Position numbers and translations under genes: made by a program
Notes under the pieces: model-generated
The model's database searches: none
Told to the model about the DNA's origin: nothing
What the model saw: only the letters and a program-made list of their open reading frames with translations
In this document: in pieces, positions 51,068 to 59,053 of the stretch
How positions within the stretch are numbered: position 1 is the stretch's first letter
How the letters are laid out: each line of letters starts with the position of its first letter
Assembly (NCBI GenBank): GCA_030539335.1
Contig: JAUNSG010000007.1
Location: 62,001-126,000 of the forward strand
Origin: Eubacteriales bacterium
GTDB lineage: Bacteria; Bacillota; Clostridia; Oscillospirales; Butyricicoccaceae
DNA length: 64,000 bases
Direction: 5' to 3'

Positions 51068-51652
51068 ATGGAAAAACTCTCAGAGAAAATCGCCACATGG
51101 ATCATAACCAATGATCCGGATAGCCGCGATAAATACGAAATATTTGTTTACACACTGCAATGCTTGTTCGGAAATGTCATGGCAAACGGTGCGCTGCTGA
51201 TTCTGGGCGCCATCCTCGGCAAGCCGCTCGAAGCGGTCAGTTGGATTCTGTTCTATAATGCGCTGCGCCTTCACATCGGTGGAAGCCATGCGAAAACATT
51301 CGCCCGCTGCTTTCTCGGCGGAACCATCTATGGCGTCCTCTGTATCGCCATCATTCCTTATCTTGACACCTATACCGTTCTGCTGGCTTTGGCGGCAATC
51401 ATCAGTGTCATCACGACATTTTGGGTGGCTCCGGTGATCCATCCCAATCGATTAATGTCCGAGAGTCAGATTTCCAAAAAACATCGTTTGGGAAAACAGA
51501 TCGTATTCGTGGAATGTGTCTTGATCCTCGTATTCTATCTGTGCTTTCCACCCTGGCTGGCGCATTCTGCGGCGCTCGGCATGTTTTCTGCCGCATTGCT
51601 CTGTATTATTGGGAAATTGCAGCAAAAATCTGTCGCACATTCTGAATCGTAA
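51068..51652 (+). CDS. agrB: AgrB-like peptide-processing protease
   Basis: A 194-residue membrane protease with about five helices. The catalytic pair is H74 and C81 in 'RLHIGGSHAKTFARC', the AgrB 'GGxHA-x5-C' signature. It should cut the AgrD tail and form the thiolactone. I start at ATG 51068, preceded by AAAGGAGG; a longer in-frame extension overlaps agrA. Order agrC-agrA-agrB with agrD outside on the other strand is unusual. Confidence 0.93.
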   Translation: MEKLSEKIATWIITNDPDSRDKYEIFVYTLQCLFGNVMANGALLILGAILGKPLEAVSWILFYNALRLHIGGSHAKTFARCFLGGTIYGVLCIAIIPYLDTYTVLLALAAIISVITTFWVAPVIHPNRLMSESQISKKHRLGKQIVFVECVLILVFYLCFPPWLAHSAALGMFSAALLCIIGKLQQKSVAHSES

Positions 51653-51678
51653 TGCAATCCGGTTCCCTTTCGCCTTCC

Positions 51679-51702
51679 TCCCCGCTTCGGCGGGGATCTT
51701 TT
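51679..51702 (+). terminator. Terminator of agrCAB
   Basis: Stem TCCCCGC/GCGGGGA with TTCG tetraloop, then TCTTTTC. Confidence 0.85.
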
Positions 51703-51748
51703 CTGTCCGAAAATTTGCCGTCTCAGAGAAACGGAATCCCTTTCCATT

Positions 51749-51755
51749 TGTCGAA
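51749..51755 (+). promoter_or_regulatory. Spo0A-box 7-mer upstream of the Spo0A_C-like genes
   Basis: TGTCGAA in 'TTTGTCGAATT', an exact 0A-box core, about 70 bases before a TACAAT box (51822-51827) that probably is the -10 of the following genes. Confidence 0.45.
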
Positions 51756-51860
51756 TTAAGTGGAATTTAGCAGAATTTCGTCTATGATTATCGCAAACTC
51801 TCAAATTCTATCTATCCTGTGGTACAATTCTTACAAATATTAAGACTGTGAGGGATTTAC

Positions 51861-52223
51861 ATGGAAAAAATCATCTTATTATTACACTGCTTGGGAATCA
51901 CTCCTGGCTATCGCGGATATCGGCAGCTCATCCTCGCGTTGATCTTGCTTCGTCAGGACGAAGATCTGTTGTGCGACACGATGGATTTGTACCACAAGGT
52001 TGCTTATTTCAGCAACTCCAGCCAGACCTCCATTGAGCGCAACATCCGCACGCTTGCCGAACGGGCATGGGACGTCAATCCAAGCCTGCTGCAAAAGGTC
52101 GCCGGCTATCCTCTGGATGCCAAGCCGACCAATACGGAATTCCTTTCGATCTTGCTTAGCTACGCGCAGCGTGAAGGAGAATTACCGTGGCCATCCGATT
52201 CGATCACCCCAATTCGCAATTGA
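51861..52223 (+). CDS. Free-standing Spo0A C-terminal-type DNA-binding protein 1
   Basis: A 120-residue protein equivalent to the Spo0A DNA-binding domain without a receiver. Matching features: 'LGITPGYRGYRQLILALIL' (Spo0A: LGVPAHIKGYxYLRxAI), 'DLYHKVAYFSNSSQTSIERNIRTLAERAW' (Spo0A: LYPxIAxxxxTTxSRVERAIRHAIExAW), and the tail 'KPTNTEFLSILLSYAQRE' (Spo0A: KPTNSEFIAMIADKL). It is therefore likely to bind a 0A-like box and compete with or complement Spo0A. GAGGG precedes the ATG. A second such gene overlaps its end by 37 bases. Confidence 0.85.
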   Translation: MEKIILLLHCLGITPGYRGYRQLILALILLRQDEDLLCDTMDLYHKVAYFSNSSQTSIERNIRTLAERAWDVNPSLLQKVAGYPLDAKPTNTEFLSILLSYAQREGELPWPSDSITPIRN

Positions 52224-52510
52224 CGGAAATCTACCAGATGCTGTATCAGTTCGGACTGCGGGCCGATTGCGCCGGTTTCTTTTTTCTGTCCTATGCAGTA
52301 TATCTTTCCGTCCGTCAGCCAAATCGGCTTCTCCTCCCGAACAAATGGATTTTCCCAGCGATAGCACAGCACTATCACACAACGGTTCCTGCGGTGCGAA
52401 GCGGTATTCATTCCGTGTCCGGAAAAGTACTTTCATCCACCGCTATCGCGTATCCGGAGTATGTGATCGCTGTGTTAACAAGGATCTATCACTCAAACAA
52501 AGCAGCATAA
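52187..52510 (+). CDS. Free-standing Spo0A C-terminal-like protein 2 (diverged)
   Basis: A 107-residue protein starting at GTG 52187, six bases after AAGGAGA. The stretch 'GLRADCAGFFFLSYAVYLSV' and 'KWIFPAIAQHYHTTVPAVRSGIHSVSGKV' follows the Spo0A_C pattern (GYxYLxxAI ... LYPxIAxxYxTTxxxVERxIRxAI), but the second helix lacks the ERAIR arginine pair and reads 'VRSGIHS'. DNA recognition may differ. Overlap with the upstream gene implies coupled expression, perhaps as a heterodimer. No receiver domain. Confidence 0.7.
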   Translation: MAIRFDHPNSQLTEIYQMLYQFGLRADCAGFFFLSYAVYLSVRQPNRLLLPNKWIFPAIAQHYHTTVPAVRSGIHSVSGKVLSSTAIAYPEYVIAVLTRIYHSNKAA

Positions 52511-52511
52511 A

Positions 52512-52546
52512 ACCCCAGCCCATCAGGGAAATCCTGATGGGCTGGA
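52512..52546 (-). terminator. Terminator of surE
   Basis: Stem CCAGCCCATCAG/CTGATGGGCTGG with seven-base loop and GGTTTTA on the minus strand; on the plus strand it lacks a T run. Confidence 0.65.
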
Positions 52547-52619
52547 GTCATCTTCGCCATGGATTGTCACAGCATCTCTTCTGTGATTTTCTTGGTGTGC
52601 TATTCTTTTCGCGGTTCCT

Positions 52620-53411
52620 CTAAATATGCCAATCGAGCGCCTCTTTTGCGGTCATATCCAAATTCATCGGTGTGATCGAAATGAGATTGTCTATGTAGGT
52701 CGCATAGATATCGCTGTCCTGTTCCAGTGTGGAAAGATCTACGCTTCTCTCACATTTCAATTCAAACGATGTGGTAAACTCCTCCCGGTTCGGCCTCAAA
52801 TAGTTAAAATAATTCTGTCTGCTCAGCGTCGTAATCCGATAGTCCTTTCCGCTTGTTGCAGCAAGCGGGACATTAATATTTAAAATTCCAGTCTGGCTGG
52901 GGAAGCCTGCCTCCAATACCTGCCGGAGAACCATCTCCGTGATCTCCTGCGCCGTATCCCACCGGTAAGCGGAATAATTTCGATAGTGCTGAATACTCAG
53001 TGGAGCTTCTAAGGACACGGCGATTGCCGGGATTCCATGCGTGTTGGCCTCAAACGCTGCGCCCAGCGTTCCGCTGCAGGTCACGGTTGTTCCCAAATTC
53101 TCTCCGTAGTTGATACCGCTCAGGCACAGATCCGGTTTCCGTTCCGCCAGTTCCAGTACGGCATGTGCAACCGCATATCCCGGGCTTCCATGCACTGCAT
53201 AGCACAGCGTATCTTGTCCGGCAATCGGAATCATAACCGGATCAATAATTCCCTGATCCGGACTGCGTGGAAATGCTCTGCCCATGCTGGTTTGCTGATC
53301 GACTGGTGCAGCGATCAACAACTCTCCATAATTCTTTGCTGCTTCAACCATGGCGTGTAAACCCGGAGAGTACACTCCGTCGTCATTGGTTATTAAAATA
53401 TATGGTCTCAT
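52620..53411 (-). CDS. surE: 5'/3'-nucleotidase SurE
   Basis: A 263-residue phosphatase acting on nucleoside monophosphates and short polyphosphate. Metal-site motifs are 'ILITNDDGVYSPGL' (residues 4-17, the NDDG signature), 'SGINYGENLGTTVTCSGTLGAA' (partly quoted; Asn ligand), and 'NINVP'. I start at 53411 after GGAGGTG; the in-frame extension upstream is not conserved. No pcm or nlpD neighbour is present, unlike E. coli. Confidence 0.95.
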   Translation of the reverse strand: MRPYILITNDDGVYSPGLHAMVEAAKNYGELLIAAPVDQQTSMGRAFPRSPDQGIIDPVMIPIAGQDTLCYAVHGSPGYAVAHAVLELAERKPDLCLSGINYGENLGTTVTCSGTLGAAFEANTHGIPAIAVSLEAPLSIQHYRNYSAYRWDTAQEITEMVLRQVLEAGFPSQTGILNINVPLAATSGKDYRITTLSRQNYFNYLRPNREEFTTSFELKCERSVDLSTLEQDSDIYATYIDNLISITPMNLDMTAKEALDWHI

Positions 53412-53434
53412 CGTGTACACCTCCGAATGCGGAA

Positions 53435-53474
53435 AGCAGCAGAGAATTCCCAATCTGTGTTATTCTCTGCTGCT
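53435..53474 (-). terminator. Hairpin after the FGGY kinase gene
   Basis: Stem AGCAGCAGAGAAT/ATTCTCTGCTGCT with 14-base loop; TTTCC follows on the minus strand. Probable terminator of the SDR-kinase operon. Confidence 0.7.
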
Positions 53475-53492
53475 CTTACTTACGCTATGAAA

Positions 53493-54923
53493 TTAGTGGA
53501 AAATCTTGTAGGTCTCGCGCAGAATCGGATCGGTTCTGCGGCTCATGTCATAATAAACCTCATTCATCTCCAAATACATCTGTGTATTCTCTTTATTTGG
53601 TACAAAAGTATCCGAGAACTTAACCATATGCTCCGCTGCCGTCTGGAAATCCGGATATGCACCAACTGCAACCGCTGCACAGATAGCAGAACCAACTGCC
53701 GCTGCACCATTGACGACGTTGCGTCGGGTCGGAAGGCCAAAGACATCGGCAAAGATCTGCATGAACAGATCGCTGTTCGAGCCGCCGCCGGAAATAATCA
53801 GATTCTCCAGCGTGATGCTCATTTCCTGGCACATGTCCGCAACATTGTTGCGGATGGTCAGTGCGATCGCCTCGAGGATCGAACGATACATATGGGCACG
53901 GCCATGGCGTCCATCAAATCCGATCATGATGCCCTTCTTGAACGGCTGATCCGCCGGAGCCAACCAGTCCAACACGGTCATCAGACCATCGCTGCCGGCT
54001 GGAACCTGTTCTGCTTCCGCATTCATCATCTCTTCCGCACAGGAATATCCCTTGGATTTCGCCAGTTCTTCGTAGCTCTCACCCAGAACATTCTTAAACC
54101 AGCTTACCATCCACATGCCGCGGCGAACACCGTTGCTCTCATAGAGGTATTTCTTCGGTTCCGATGCATAGTTCGTCCAGAACTTCTGTGCATCTTTGTA
54201 ATTCATGCTGCCCTGGACCATGCCGGCAATGTACGTACCGAGCGAAATGACAGCCGTATTTTCTCCGACACAGCCGGCGCCCAGTGCTTCGACTGCCTTG
54301 TCATTTGCCGTTGCAACAACCGGAAGACCTTCCGGGATTCCTGTCGCCTCAGCCGCTTCCTTGGTAACGTATCCAAGGATATCGCCCGGCATCTTCAGAT
54401 TGAACAGCATATCGCGTGTCAGATTGTATTCTGCAATCTGATCGTCGGGAAGCCAATCCCACTTGTCGCTGTCCATCGGCCACATGCCTGCATAGTTTGC
54501 TGCTGTATCGTTAAACTCCCCGGTAAAACGATGGGTAATATAGCCCGAAGACGTCGTGACATAGGCGATTTCATCGCTTACCTGCTCATGCTTTACAGAG
54601 ACACGCTGATCCATCCAGCTCATAACCGGCGAATACAGAGAGCCATCCTTTTTCAGGAGTGCACGGCAGAAACGGATGGTGCACAGTCCCACTGCAATGA
54701 TATCCTTGGGATCTCCCTCAAACTTTGCCATGGTCTTCTTGCTTGCCACACAGATGGAGTCCCACAAGTCGTCATCCGGATGCTCAACGATACCCGGTTC
54801 CGGCAGGTGATACGGCTTTAACGGCTGCTTATCTTCACAGACAATGTTACCCTCCAGGTCAAAAATCAAAATCTTGGAGCTCTGGGAACCACCATCAACC
54901 GCCAGAATATATTTCTTATCCAT
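53493..54923 (-). CDS. FGGY-family carbohydrate kinase, YgcE-like
   Basis: A 476-residue sugar kinase. The phosphate-binding loop is 'LAVDGGSQSSKILIFDLEGN', with Gly-Gly-Ser where xylulokinases have IGTSG. 'SWMDQRVSVKHEQV' corresponds to the WxDxR motif, 'ATANDKAVEALGAG' to the catalytic GxxD region (Asp in AND), and 'IISGGGSNSDLFMQIFADVFG' to the ATP site. It lacks the MHG motif of the xylB at 37224. Companion SDR is encoded 38 bases upstream. Substrate unknown; a sugar or polyol derived from the adjoining pathway is likely. Confidence 0.88.
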   Translation of the reverse strand: MDKKYILAVDGGSQSSKILIFDLEGNIVCEDKQPLKPYHLPEPGIVEHPDDDLWDSICVASKKTMAKFEGDPKDIIAVGLCTIRFCRALLKKDGSLYSPVMSWMDQRVSVKHEQVSDEIAYVTTSSGYITHRFTGEFNDTAANYAGMWPMDSDKWDWLPDDQIAEYNLTRDMLFNLKMPGDILGYVTKEAAEATGIPEGLPVVATANDKAVEALGAGCVGENTAVISLGTYIAGMVQGSMNYKDAQKFWTNYASEPKKYLYESNGVRRGMWMVSWFKNVLGESYEELAKSKGYSCAEEMMNAEAEQVPAGSDGLMTVLDWLAPADQPFKKGIMIGFDGRHGRAHMYRSILEAIALTIRNNVADMCQEMSITLENLIISGGGSNSDLFMQIFADVFGLPTRRNVVNGAAAVGSAICAAVAVGAYPDFQTAAEHMVKFSDTFVPNKENTQMYLEMNEVYYDMSRRTDPILRETYKIFH

Positions 54924-54961
54924 TCCGGTTTCCTCTCTTCTTGTTATCTTGTGATCGACAA

Positions 54962-55747
54962 TTAGCGTACCAGATAGCCGCCATCAACAACAACGACGGT
55001 ACCATTGACATAGTTGGAAGCCTGGCTTGCCAGATAAACCGTGGTACCCATCAGATCCTGACGCTCGCCCCAACGGTCTGCCGGAATGTGATCCTTGATC
55101 TTGATAAACTTCTCATCGTTTGCGCTGCCGGTACCGGAAGTCATCGCCGTCTGGAAGTAGCCCGGTGCGATACCATTGACACAGATTCCGTACTTGCCGA
55201 GCTCATCTGCATACGCCTTCGTCAGACCCATCAGGCCAGCCTTCATTGCTGCATATGCCGGGGAGCCGAGACCGCCGAGGAAGGAGAACAGCGAGCAGAT
55301 GTTGATGATCTTGCCGCTCTTCTGCGGGATCATGTACTTCGCAACAGCATGGCTCAGGTCGAAAGCGCCGGTCAGGTTAATGGCGATCATCGGATCCCAC
55401 TCTGCTCTGCCAAAGTCGAGTACATCTGCAATCTTGCAGATACCGGCGCAGTTAACCAGAATGTCGATCTTGCCATATACCTCAACGCACTTTTCAGCAA
55501 TCTTATCACACATGCCGTCTTCGGTCAGATCGCCCTGCATGAAATAATACTTTACGCCGCAGTCCTCAATCAGTTTCTTGGTGGTCCCGTCGTCGTCAAC
55601 AAAGGCAAATGCGAAGATGTTTGCGCCAGCCTTTGCCAGTGCCAGAGCGAAAGCCTGACCCAGACCGCTGTTGCCGCCCGTTACAATTGCGTTCTTACCC
55701 TTCAGAGAGAAAAAGTCCATCGAAAAATCGTTGATATTGTAGCTCAT
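54962..55747 (-). CDS. Short-chain dehydrogenase/reductase, YgcW/KduD-like
   Basis: A 261-residue SDR. Cofactor loop 'VTGGNSGLGQAFALAL' (TGxxxGxG, near residue 24), 'NCAGICKIADVLDF' (NAG-type motif), catalytic Ser in 'NICSLFSFLGG' and the YxxxK in 'SPAYAAMKAGL'. No acidic or basic residue decides NAD versus NADP with certainty. It probably oxidises or reduces a sugar alcohol or keto sugar that the adjacent kinase phosphorylates. The start at 55747 follows GGAGGTA. The transcript begins at the promoter 55942-55970 and must pass the terminator at 55872-55910. Confidence 0.9.
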   Translation of the reverse strand: MSYNINDFSMDFFSLKGKNAIVTGGNSGLGQAFALALAKAGANIFAFAFVDDDGTTKKLIEDCGVKYYFMQGDLTEDGMCDKIAEKCVEVYGKIDILVNCAGICKIADVLDFGRAEWDPMIAINLTGAFDLSHAVAKYMIPQKSGKIINICSLFSFLGGLGSPAYAAMKAGLMGLTKAYADELGKYGICVNGIAPGYFQTAMTSGTGSANDEKFIKIKDHIPADRWGERQDLMGTTVYLASQASNYVNGTVVVVDGGYLVR

Positions 55748-55871
55748 AAGAAATACCTCCATTTGAATTTTGTTGGTTGGTCTTTGTATTGATATAGCTT
55801 TTGTGAAACCTTCCACACCTGCGCACAATGTTGAGCGATTCCATCTTCGCCATCATTACTTTTGGAGAAAA

Positions 55872-55910
55872 GAAAAAAGCAACTTCCATACAAAGTTTTG
55901 TATGGAAGTT
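55872..55910 (-). terminator. Leader terminator (attenuator candidate) before the SDR-kinase genes
   Basis: Stem AACTTCCATAC/GTATGGAAGTT with eight-base loop, then GCTTTTTTC on the minus strand, lying about 30 bases after the predicted transcription start and 125 bases before the SDR start. An upstream GTTACT/AGTAAC pairing is a possible alternative stem. Confidence 0.75.
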
Positions 55911-55941
55911 ACTTTCTCTGTCGCTCTTAGTAACTGTACAT

Positions 55942-55970
55942 AGTATAATCTCATTAAAACTGTTTGTCAA
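55942..55970 (-). promoter_or_regulatory. Consensus promoter before the SDR-kinase genes
   Basis: Perfect TTGACA (55965-55970), 17-base spacer, TATACT (55942-55947) on the minus strand. Confidence 0.85.
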
Positions 55971-56013
55971 TCACATTAGCTTCCAATATATTCGAAAAAT
56001 TTTTGTCTATTTT

Positions 56014-56886
56014 TCACAATCTCCGTTCGTTGCAGAAAAATCCGGTAAATTGCTTCACGCCAAAACGCTTTGTAAACAGGTCACATTTGCACAGGAACAG
56101 ATAATAAATATTTTTCCCGGAACCATGCAGCGTTTCAAAATTCCCCTGCCCTTTGGCAATGCAGAGATCGGCCTCGCGGAGCGACTGTTCCGCCGCTGTG
56201 CCGAGTTCTCCGATCTGTGTCCCCGGAATATGGCTGCCATTATCGAGAATCTCAGCATACTCCGCCAAGCCAACCGCATTGGCATCCTCCCAAAGCGCAT
56301 CGTTTAATATCGGCGCGCCTCTCACAAGGACGGTGATATGAATCCCAGGGTACTCCCGCTTAATTTCCTTGATCAGAAGCTTATCCAGCACGATTTCTCC
56401 GGCATTGTCACAGCAATACACAAGCCGCTCTGCGGTCTGCAATTCTTCCCGGAAGCGGCGGTATTCCTCGGGAGCCAGAAAGACCGTATCCCAGTCTGCC
56501 AGAAGCTGCTCCAGCTTGTTCGGGTCCACCGTGTCCATCGCACCAAAATCAATGTAATTCCCAATCAGGGCGATTTGAAGTGCACTGTGCAGCGGGTCTG
56601 AGGATGCCGCAATCGTCTTCTCCAGCTCCGCCTCTTTTTCCAACAAAATTTTGTTGTATTTCTGTTTTGCTGAACGATAGTAATCCTGCTCCCCTGTGTC
56701 CTGCTTCACAATGTCGATGGCCCTTGCCATCAAAACCGGTGCGGATTGCTCCTCCGGCGCCGTTCCCAACAAGGTGAGGATCTCTTTGATCCGAAGCAGT
56801 TTGTTCTGCTCGGAAAGGGTGCTCTGCTCCAGCAGCCCTTCCGCTTTCTTCAAAATACACCCATAACATTTAACTTCCGCTTGCAT
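56014..56886 (-). CDS. DUF89/ARMT1-type metal-dependent phosphatase
   Basis: A 290-residue protein of the DUF89 family, which includes metabolite damage-control phosphatases. Metal-binding signatures: 'CYGCILKKA' near the N-terminus, 'GNYIDFGA' (near residue 122), 'YCCDNAGEIVLDKLLI' (DNAxE core, near 170) and 'RGAPILNDALWEDA', with 'DLCIAKGQGNFETL' near the end. DUF89 proteins dephosphorylate off-pathway sugar phosphates, which fits the neighbouring kinase. I start at 56886 after GGAGGGGAA. Last gene of the operon, encoded after the BCCT transporter. Confidence 0.9.
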   Translation of the reverse strand: MQAEVKCYGCILKKAEGLLEQSTLSEQNKLLRIKEILTLLGTAPEEQSAPVLMARAIDIVKQDTGEQDYYRSAKQKYNKILLEKEAELEKTIAASSDPLHSALQIALIGNYIDFGAMDTVDPNKLEQLLADWDTVFLAPEEYRRFREELQTAERLVYCCDNAGEIVLDKLLIKEIKREYPGIHITVLVRGAPILNDALWEDANAVGLAEYAEILDNGSHIPGTQIGELGTAAEQSLREADLCIAKGQGNFETLHGSGKNIYYLFLCKCDLFTKRFGVKQFTGFFCNERRL

Positions 56887-56947
56887 ATTTCCCCTCCGTA
56901 TAAACTGCCCGTGCATAAAATGCACGAGCAGTCATAGAGAACAATTT

Positions 56948-58543
56948 TTATGATTCTTCACTCATAACCGGCAGCCGTTCGCTTTCAATCGGTCTGCCCC
57001 GTTCATCGTAATCTTCCTTATGTACATCGAACTTCTTTGGGTTCCTGCACACCTTAATCAACGCGATACAATACAGGATAACAAGGAACATGTTCGGGAA
57101 TCCGCCCAGATTCGATGCCGCCTTAATGCCATCGATGCCGGCAAAGGAGATCAAAATCCACGTAACTCCGGCAATCGTAACGCCCCATACGGCTTTCAAC
57201 CATGCCGGTGCTTCCTGCTCCGCGTCCTGAATTCCGCTGGTGCAAAGTCCAGCCATCGCCGTCGTATTCGAGTCCGATGCGGTAACGAAGGAAATAAAGA
57301 CGATAAACAGATAGAACGGAATGACAATCATCGACAACGGCATCTGCTCAAACACGCGATACACGGCCGCCTCGGTGCCACTCACGCTCATCGCTTCGTA
57401 CAAACCCATACCGTTCATTTCATAATACAGCGCCGCCGTCGAGAACAGTCCCATCCAGATCGTGCTGAAGATAGACGGAATGATAAAATTGCACCGGATC
57501 GCATCCCGGATGGTATAGCCGCGCAGAATTCGTCCGAGGAAAATCGCTGTGATCGGTGTCCACGAGAGCCAATTGCACCAATAGAAAATCGGCCAGCCCT
57601 TTGCCCAGCCATCACCAAAGATATCGCCGGTCAGTGCACTCATGTGGAAGAAATCAGAGAGATACGATCCCCAGGATTCGACGGAAAAATTCAGCATAAA
57701 TGCGGTCGGTCCAAAGATCAAGACAAAGACCAACAGCGCCATATAAACTTTCGAATTGACCTCCGACAAAATACGGATGCCCTTCATCAGTCCGGAAATA
57801 CTGGACAAAACAAAGCAGACAACGATAATCGAAATGATCACTGCCCACGCTGCCGGTGCGCTCTTGATGCCAAATACGCTTTCCAAGCCGCCGGCAATCG
57901 TCAGCGTACCGGTTCCGAGCGAGGCTGCGACACCGGTTGTCAGGGCAAACAGGCCAATGACGTCAATCAGCTTGCCAAACCGGGTGACCCCTTCTCCAAA
58001 GACCGGAATGAGCGCAGAGCTGATCGAATACGGTCTTTTCATATTATAAAATGCAAATGCAAAAATCAGTGTTGCCACTGTATAAATTGCATATGGCGAC
58101 CATGTCCACTCCAAAAACATTGTCTTCATGGCGAAAATCGCAGCACCTGGGGTCTGTGGGTCAACACCTGCACTTGCCGCCGGGGTATAGTAGTGATACA
58201 GCGGCTCTGCACACGCCCAGAATAAAATGCCCGCTGCAATCGTTGTACACAAAGTAATCCATACCAGATTGATATAATTCATAACCGGACGCGCTTTGCT
58301 GCCTCCGATTCTCACCTTACCGAGCGGCGAAATATATACCACGATAACCATCGCGACGCACAACAGTGTCGTCAGATTAAACGCCCACGCAAAGTTATTC
58401 AAAATCCAGCTCGTTATGGCATTGAGACCATTTAAAAACGCCTCTCCATTCCAAAGACTGATAACGACCATCCCCACCAGGATTAACCACGGCGGGAAAA
58501 AGACCGATTTTCTCAGCGATACGTTTACAGTTTTCCCTTCCAT
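56948..58543 (-). CDS. BCCT-family transporter
   Basis: A 531-residue, 12-helix transporter of the betaine/choline/carnitine family. Signatures: 'GILFWACAEPLYHYYTP' (near residue 105), and the substrate-site helix 'FYWCNWLSWTPITAIFLGR' (near residue 315) where the usual aromatic triplet 'AWWxSWxP' has become CNWLSW, losing one tryptophan. Quaternary amines are the common substrates, but the altered box and the sugar-type enzymes nearby leave the substrate open. Transcribed between the YcxB-like gene and DUF89. Confidence 0.93.
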   Translation of the reverse strand: MEGKTVNVSLRKSVFFPPWLILVGMVVISLWNGEAFLNGLNAITSWILNNFAWAFNLTTLLCVAMVIVVYISPLGKVRIGGSKARPVMNYINLVWITLCTTIAAGILFWACAEPLYHYYTPAASAGVDPQTPGAAIFAMKTMFLEWTWSPYAIYTVATLIFAFAFYNMKRPYSISSALIPVFGEGVTRFGKLIDVIGLFALTTGVAASLGTGTLTIAGGLESVFGIKSAPAAWAVIISIIVVCFVLSSISGLMKGIRILSEVNSKVYMALLVFVLIFGPTAFMLNFSVESWGSYLSDFFHMSALTGDIFGDGWAKGWPIFYWCNWLSWTPITAIFLGRILRGYTIRDAIRCNFIIPSIFSTIWMGLFSTAALYYEMNGMGLYEAMSVSGTEAAVYRVFEQMPLSMIVIPFYLFIVFISFVTASDSNTTAMAGLCTSGIQDAEQEAPAWLKAVWGVTIAGVTWILISFAGIDGIKAASNLGGFPNMFLVILYCIALIKVCRNPKKFDVHKEDYDERGRPIESERLPVMSEES

Positions 58544-58546
58544 ACT

Positions 58547-59053
58547 CTACTCCTTCCTATTCTCTGTTACAATATGGATTGTCCTGCATTGATTCTCCTG
58601 CATAAGCTGTATCAGTTTCCTCCTCTCTTTTTCCGATAAAGCCCTCTGCGGTATACTAAACACCATCTTGTTCTGTGCCCGAATTGTAACCATATTATCT
58701 GAGTACAAAACGACCGCTTTATGATTGATCTCGGTATCCTGCTCCGGCTCATAAGTGTGAATGATATTGTCGTGAATGGTCATGCGATATTCCCCACGCG
58801 ACAGCTTTTTCGCCCGGCGCTTCCGCAGAATCGGAACGCCGTACAGCAAATACAACATCAAAAGAACACCCAGCCCTGTCATCAAGACAAAGTAGACTTG
58901 TTCCGGTTTACGCATATAGCAAATGAGAAAGAACACGGAAAAGACAGCAAGAACCATAACGATGATTTGCTTGCTGCGCCCTTCCCGCTTCCAATTCAGC
59001 GCCAAAAAGGATTCCTGCAGTTCTTCCGTTGTCAGCTTATAACGCAGTTCCAT
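58547..59053 (-). CDS. YcxB-like two-helix membrane protein
   Basis: A 168-residue protein starting 'MELRYKLTTEELQES', with two close membrane helices (about residues 30-47 and 53-72) and a basic junction 'RKRRAKKLSRGEYRMTI', then a soluble C-terminal domain with 'SDNMVTIRAQNKMVFSIPQRAL' (partly quoted). This is the plan of YcxB-domain proteins, of unknown function. Its start overlaps the etfA stop by 17 bases and three bases separate it from the BCCT gene, so it belongs to the operon. Confidence 0.78.
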   Translation of the reverse strand: MELRYKLTTEELQESFLALNWKREGRSKQIIVMVLAVFSVFFLICYMRKPEQVYFVLMTGLGVLLMLYLLYGVPILRKRRAKKLSRGEYRMTIHDNIIHTYEPEQDTEINHKAVVLYSDNMVTIRAQNKMVFSIPQRALSEKERRKLIQLMQENQCRTIHIVTENRKE

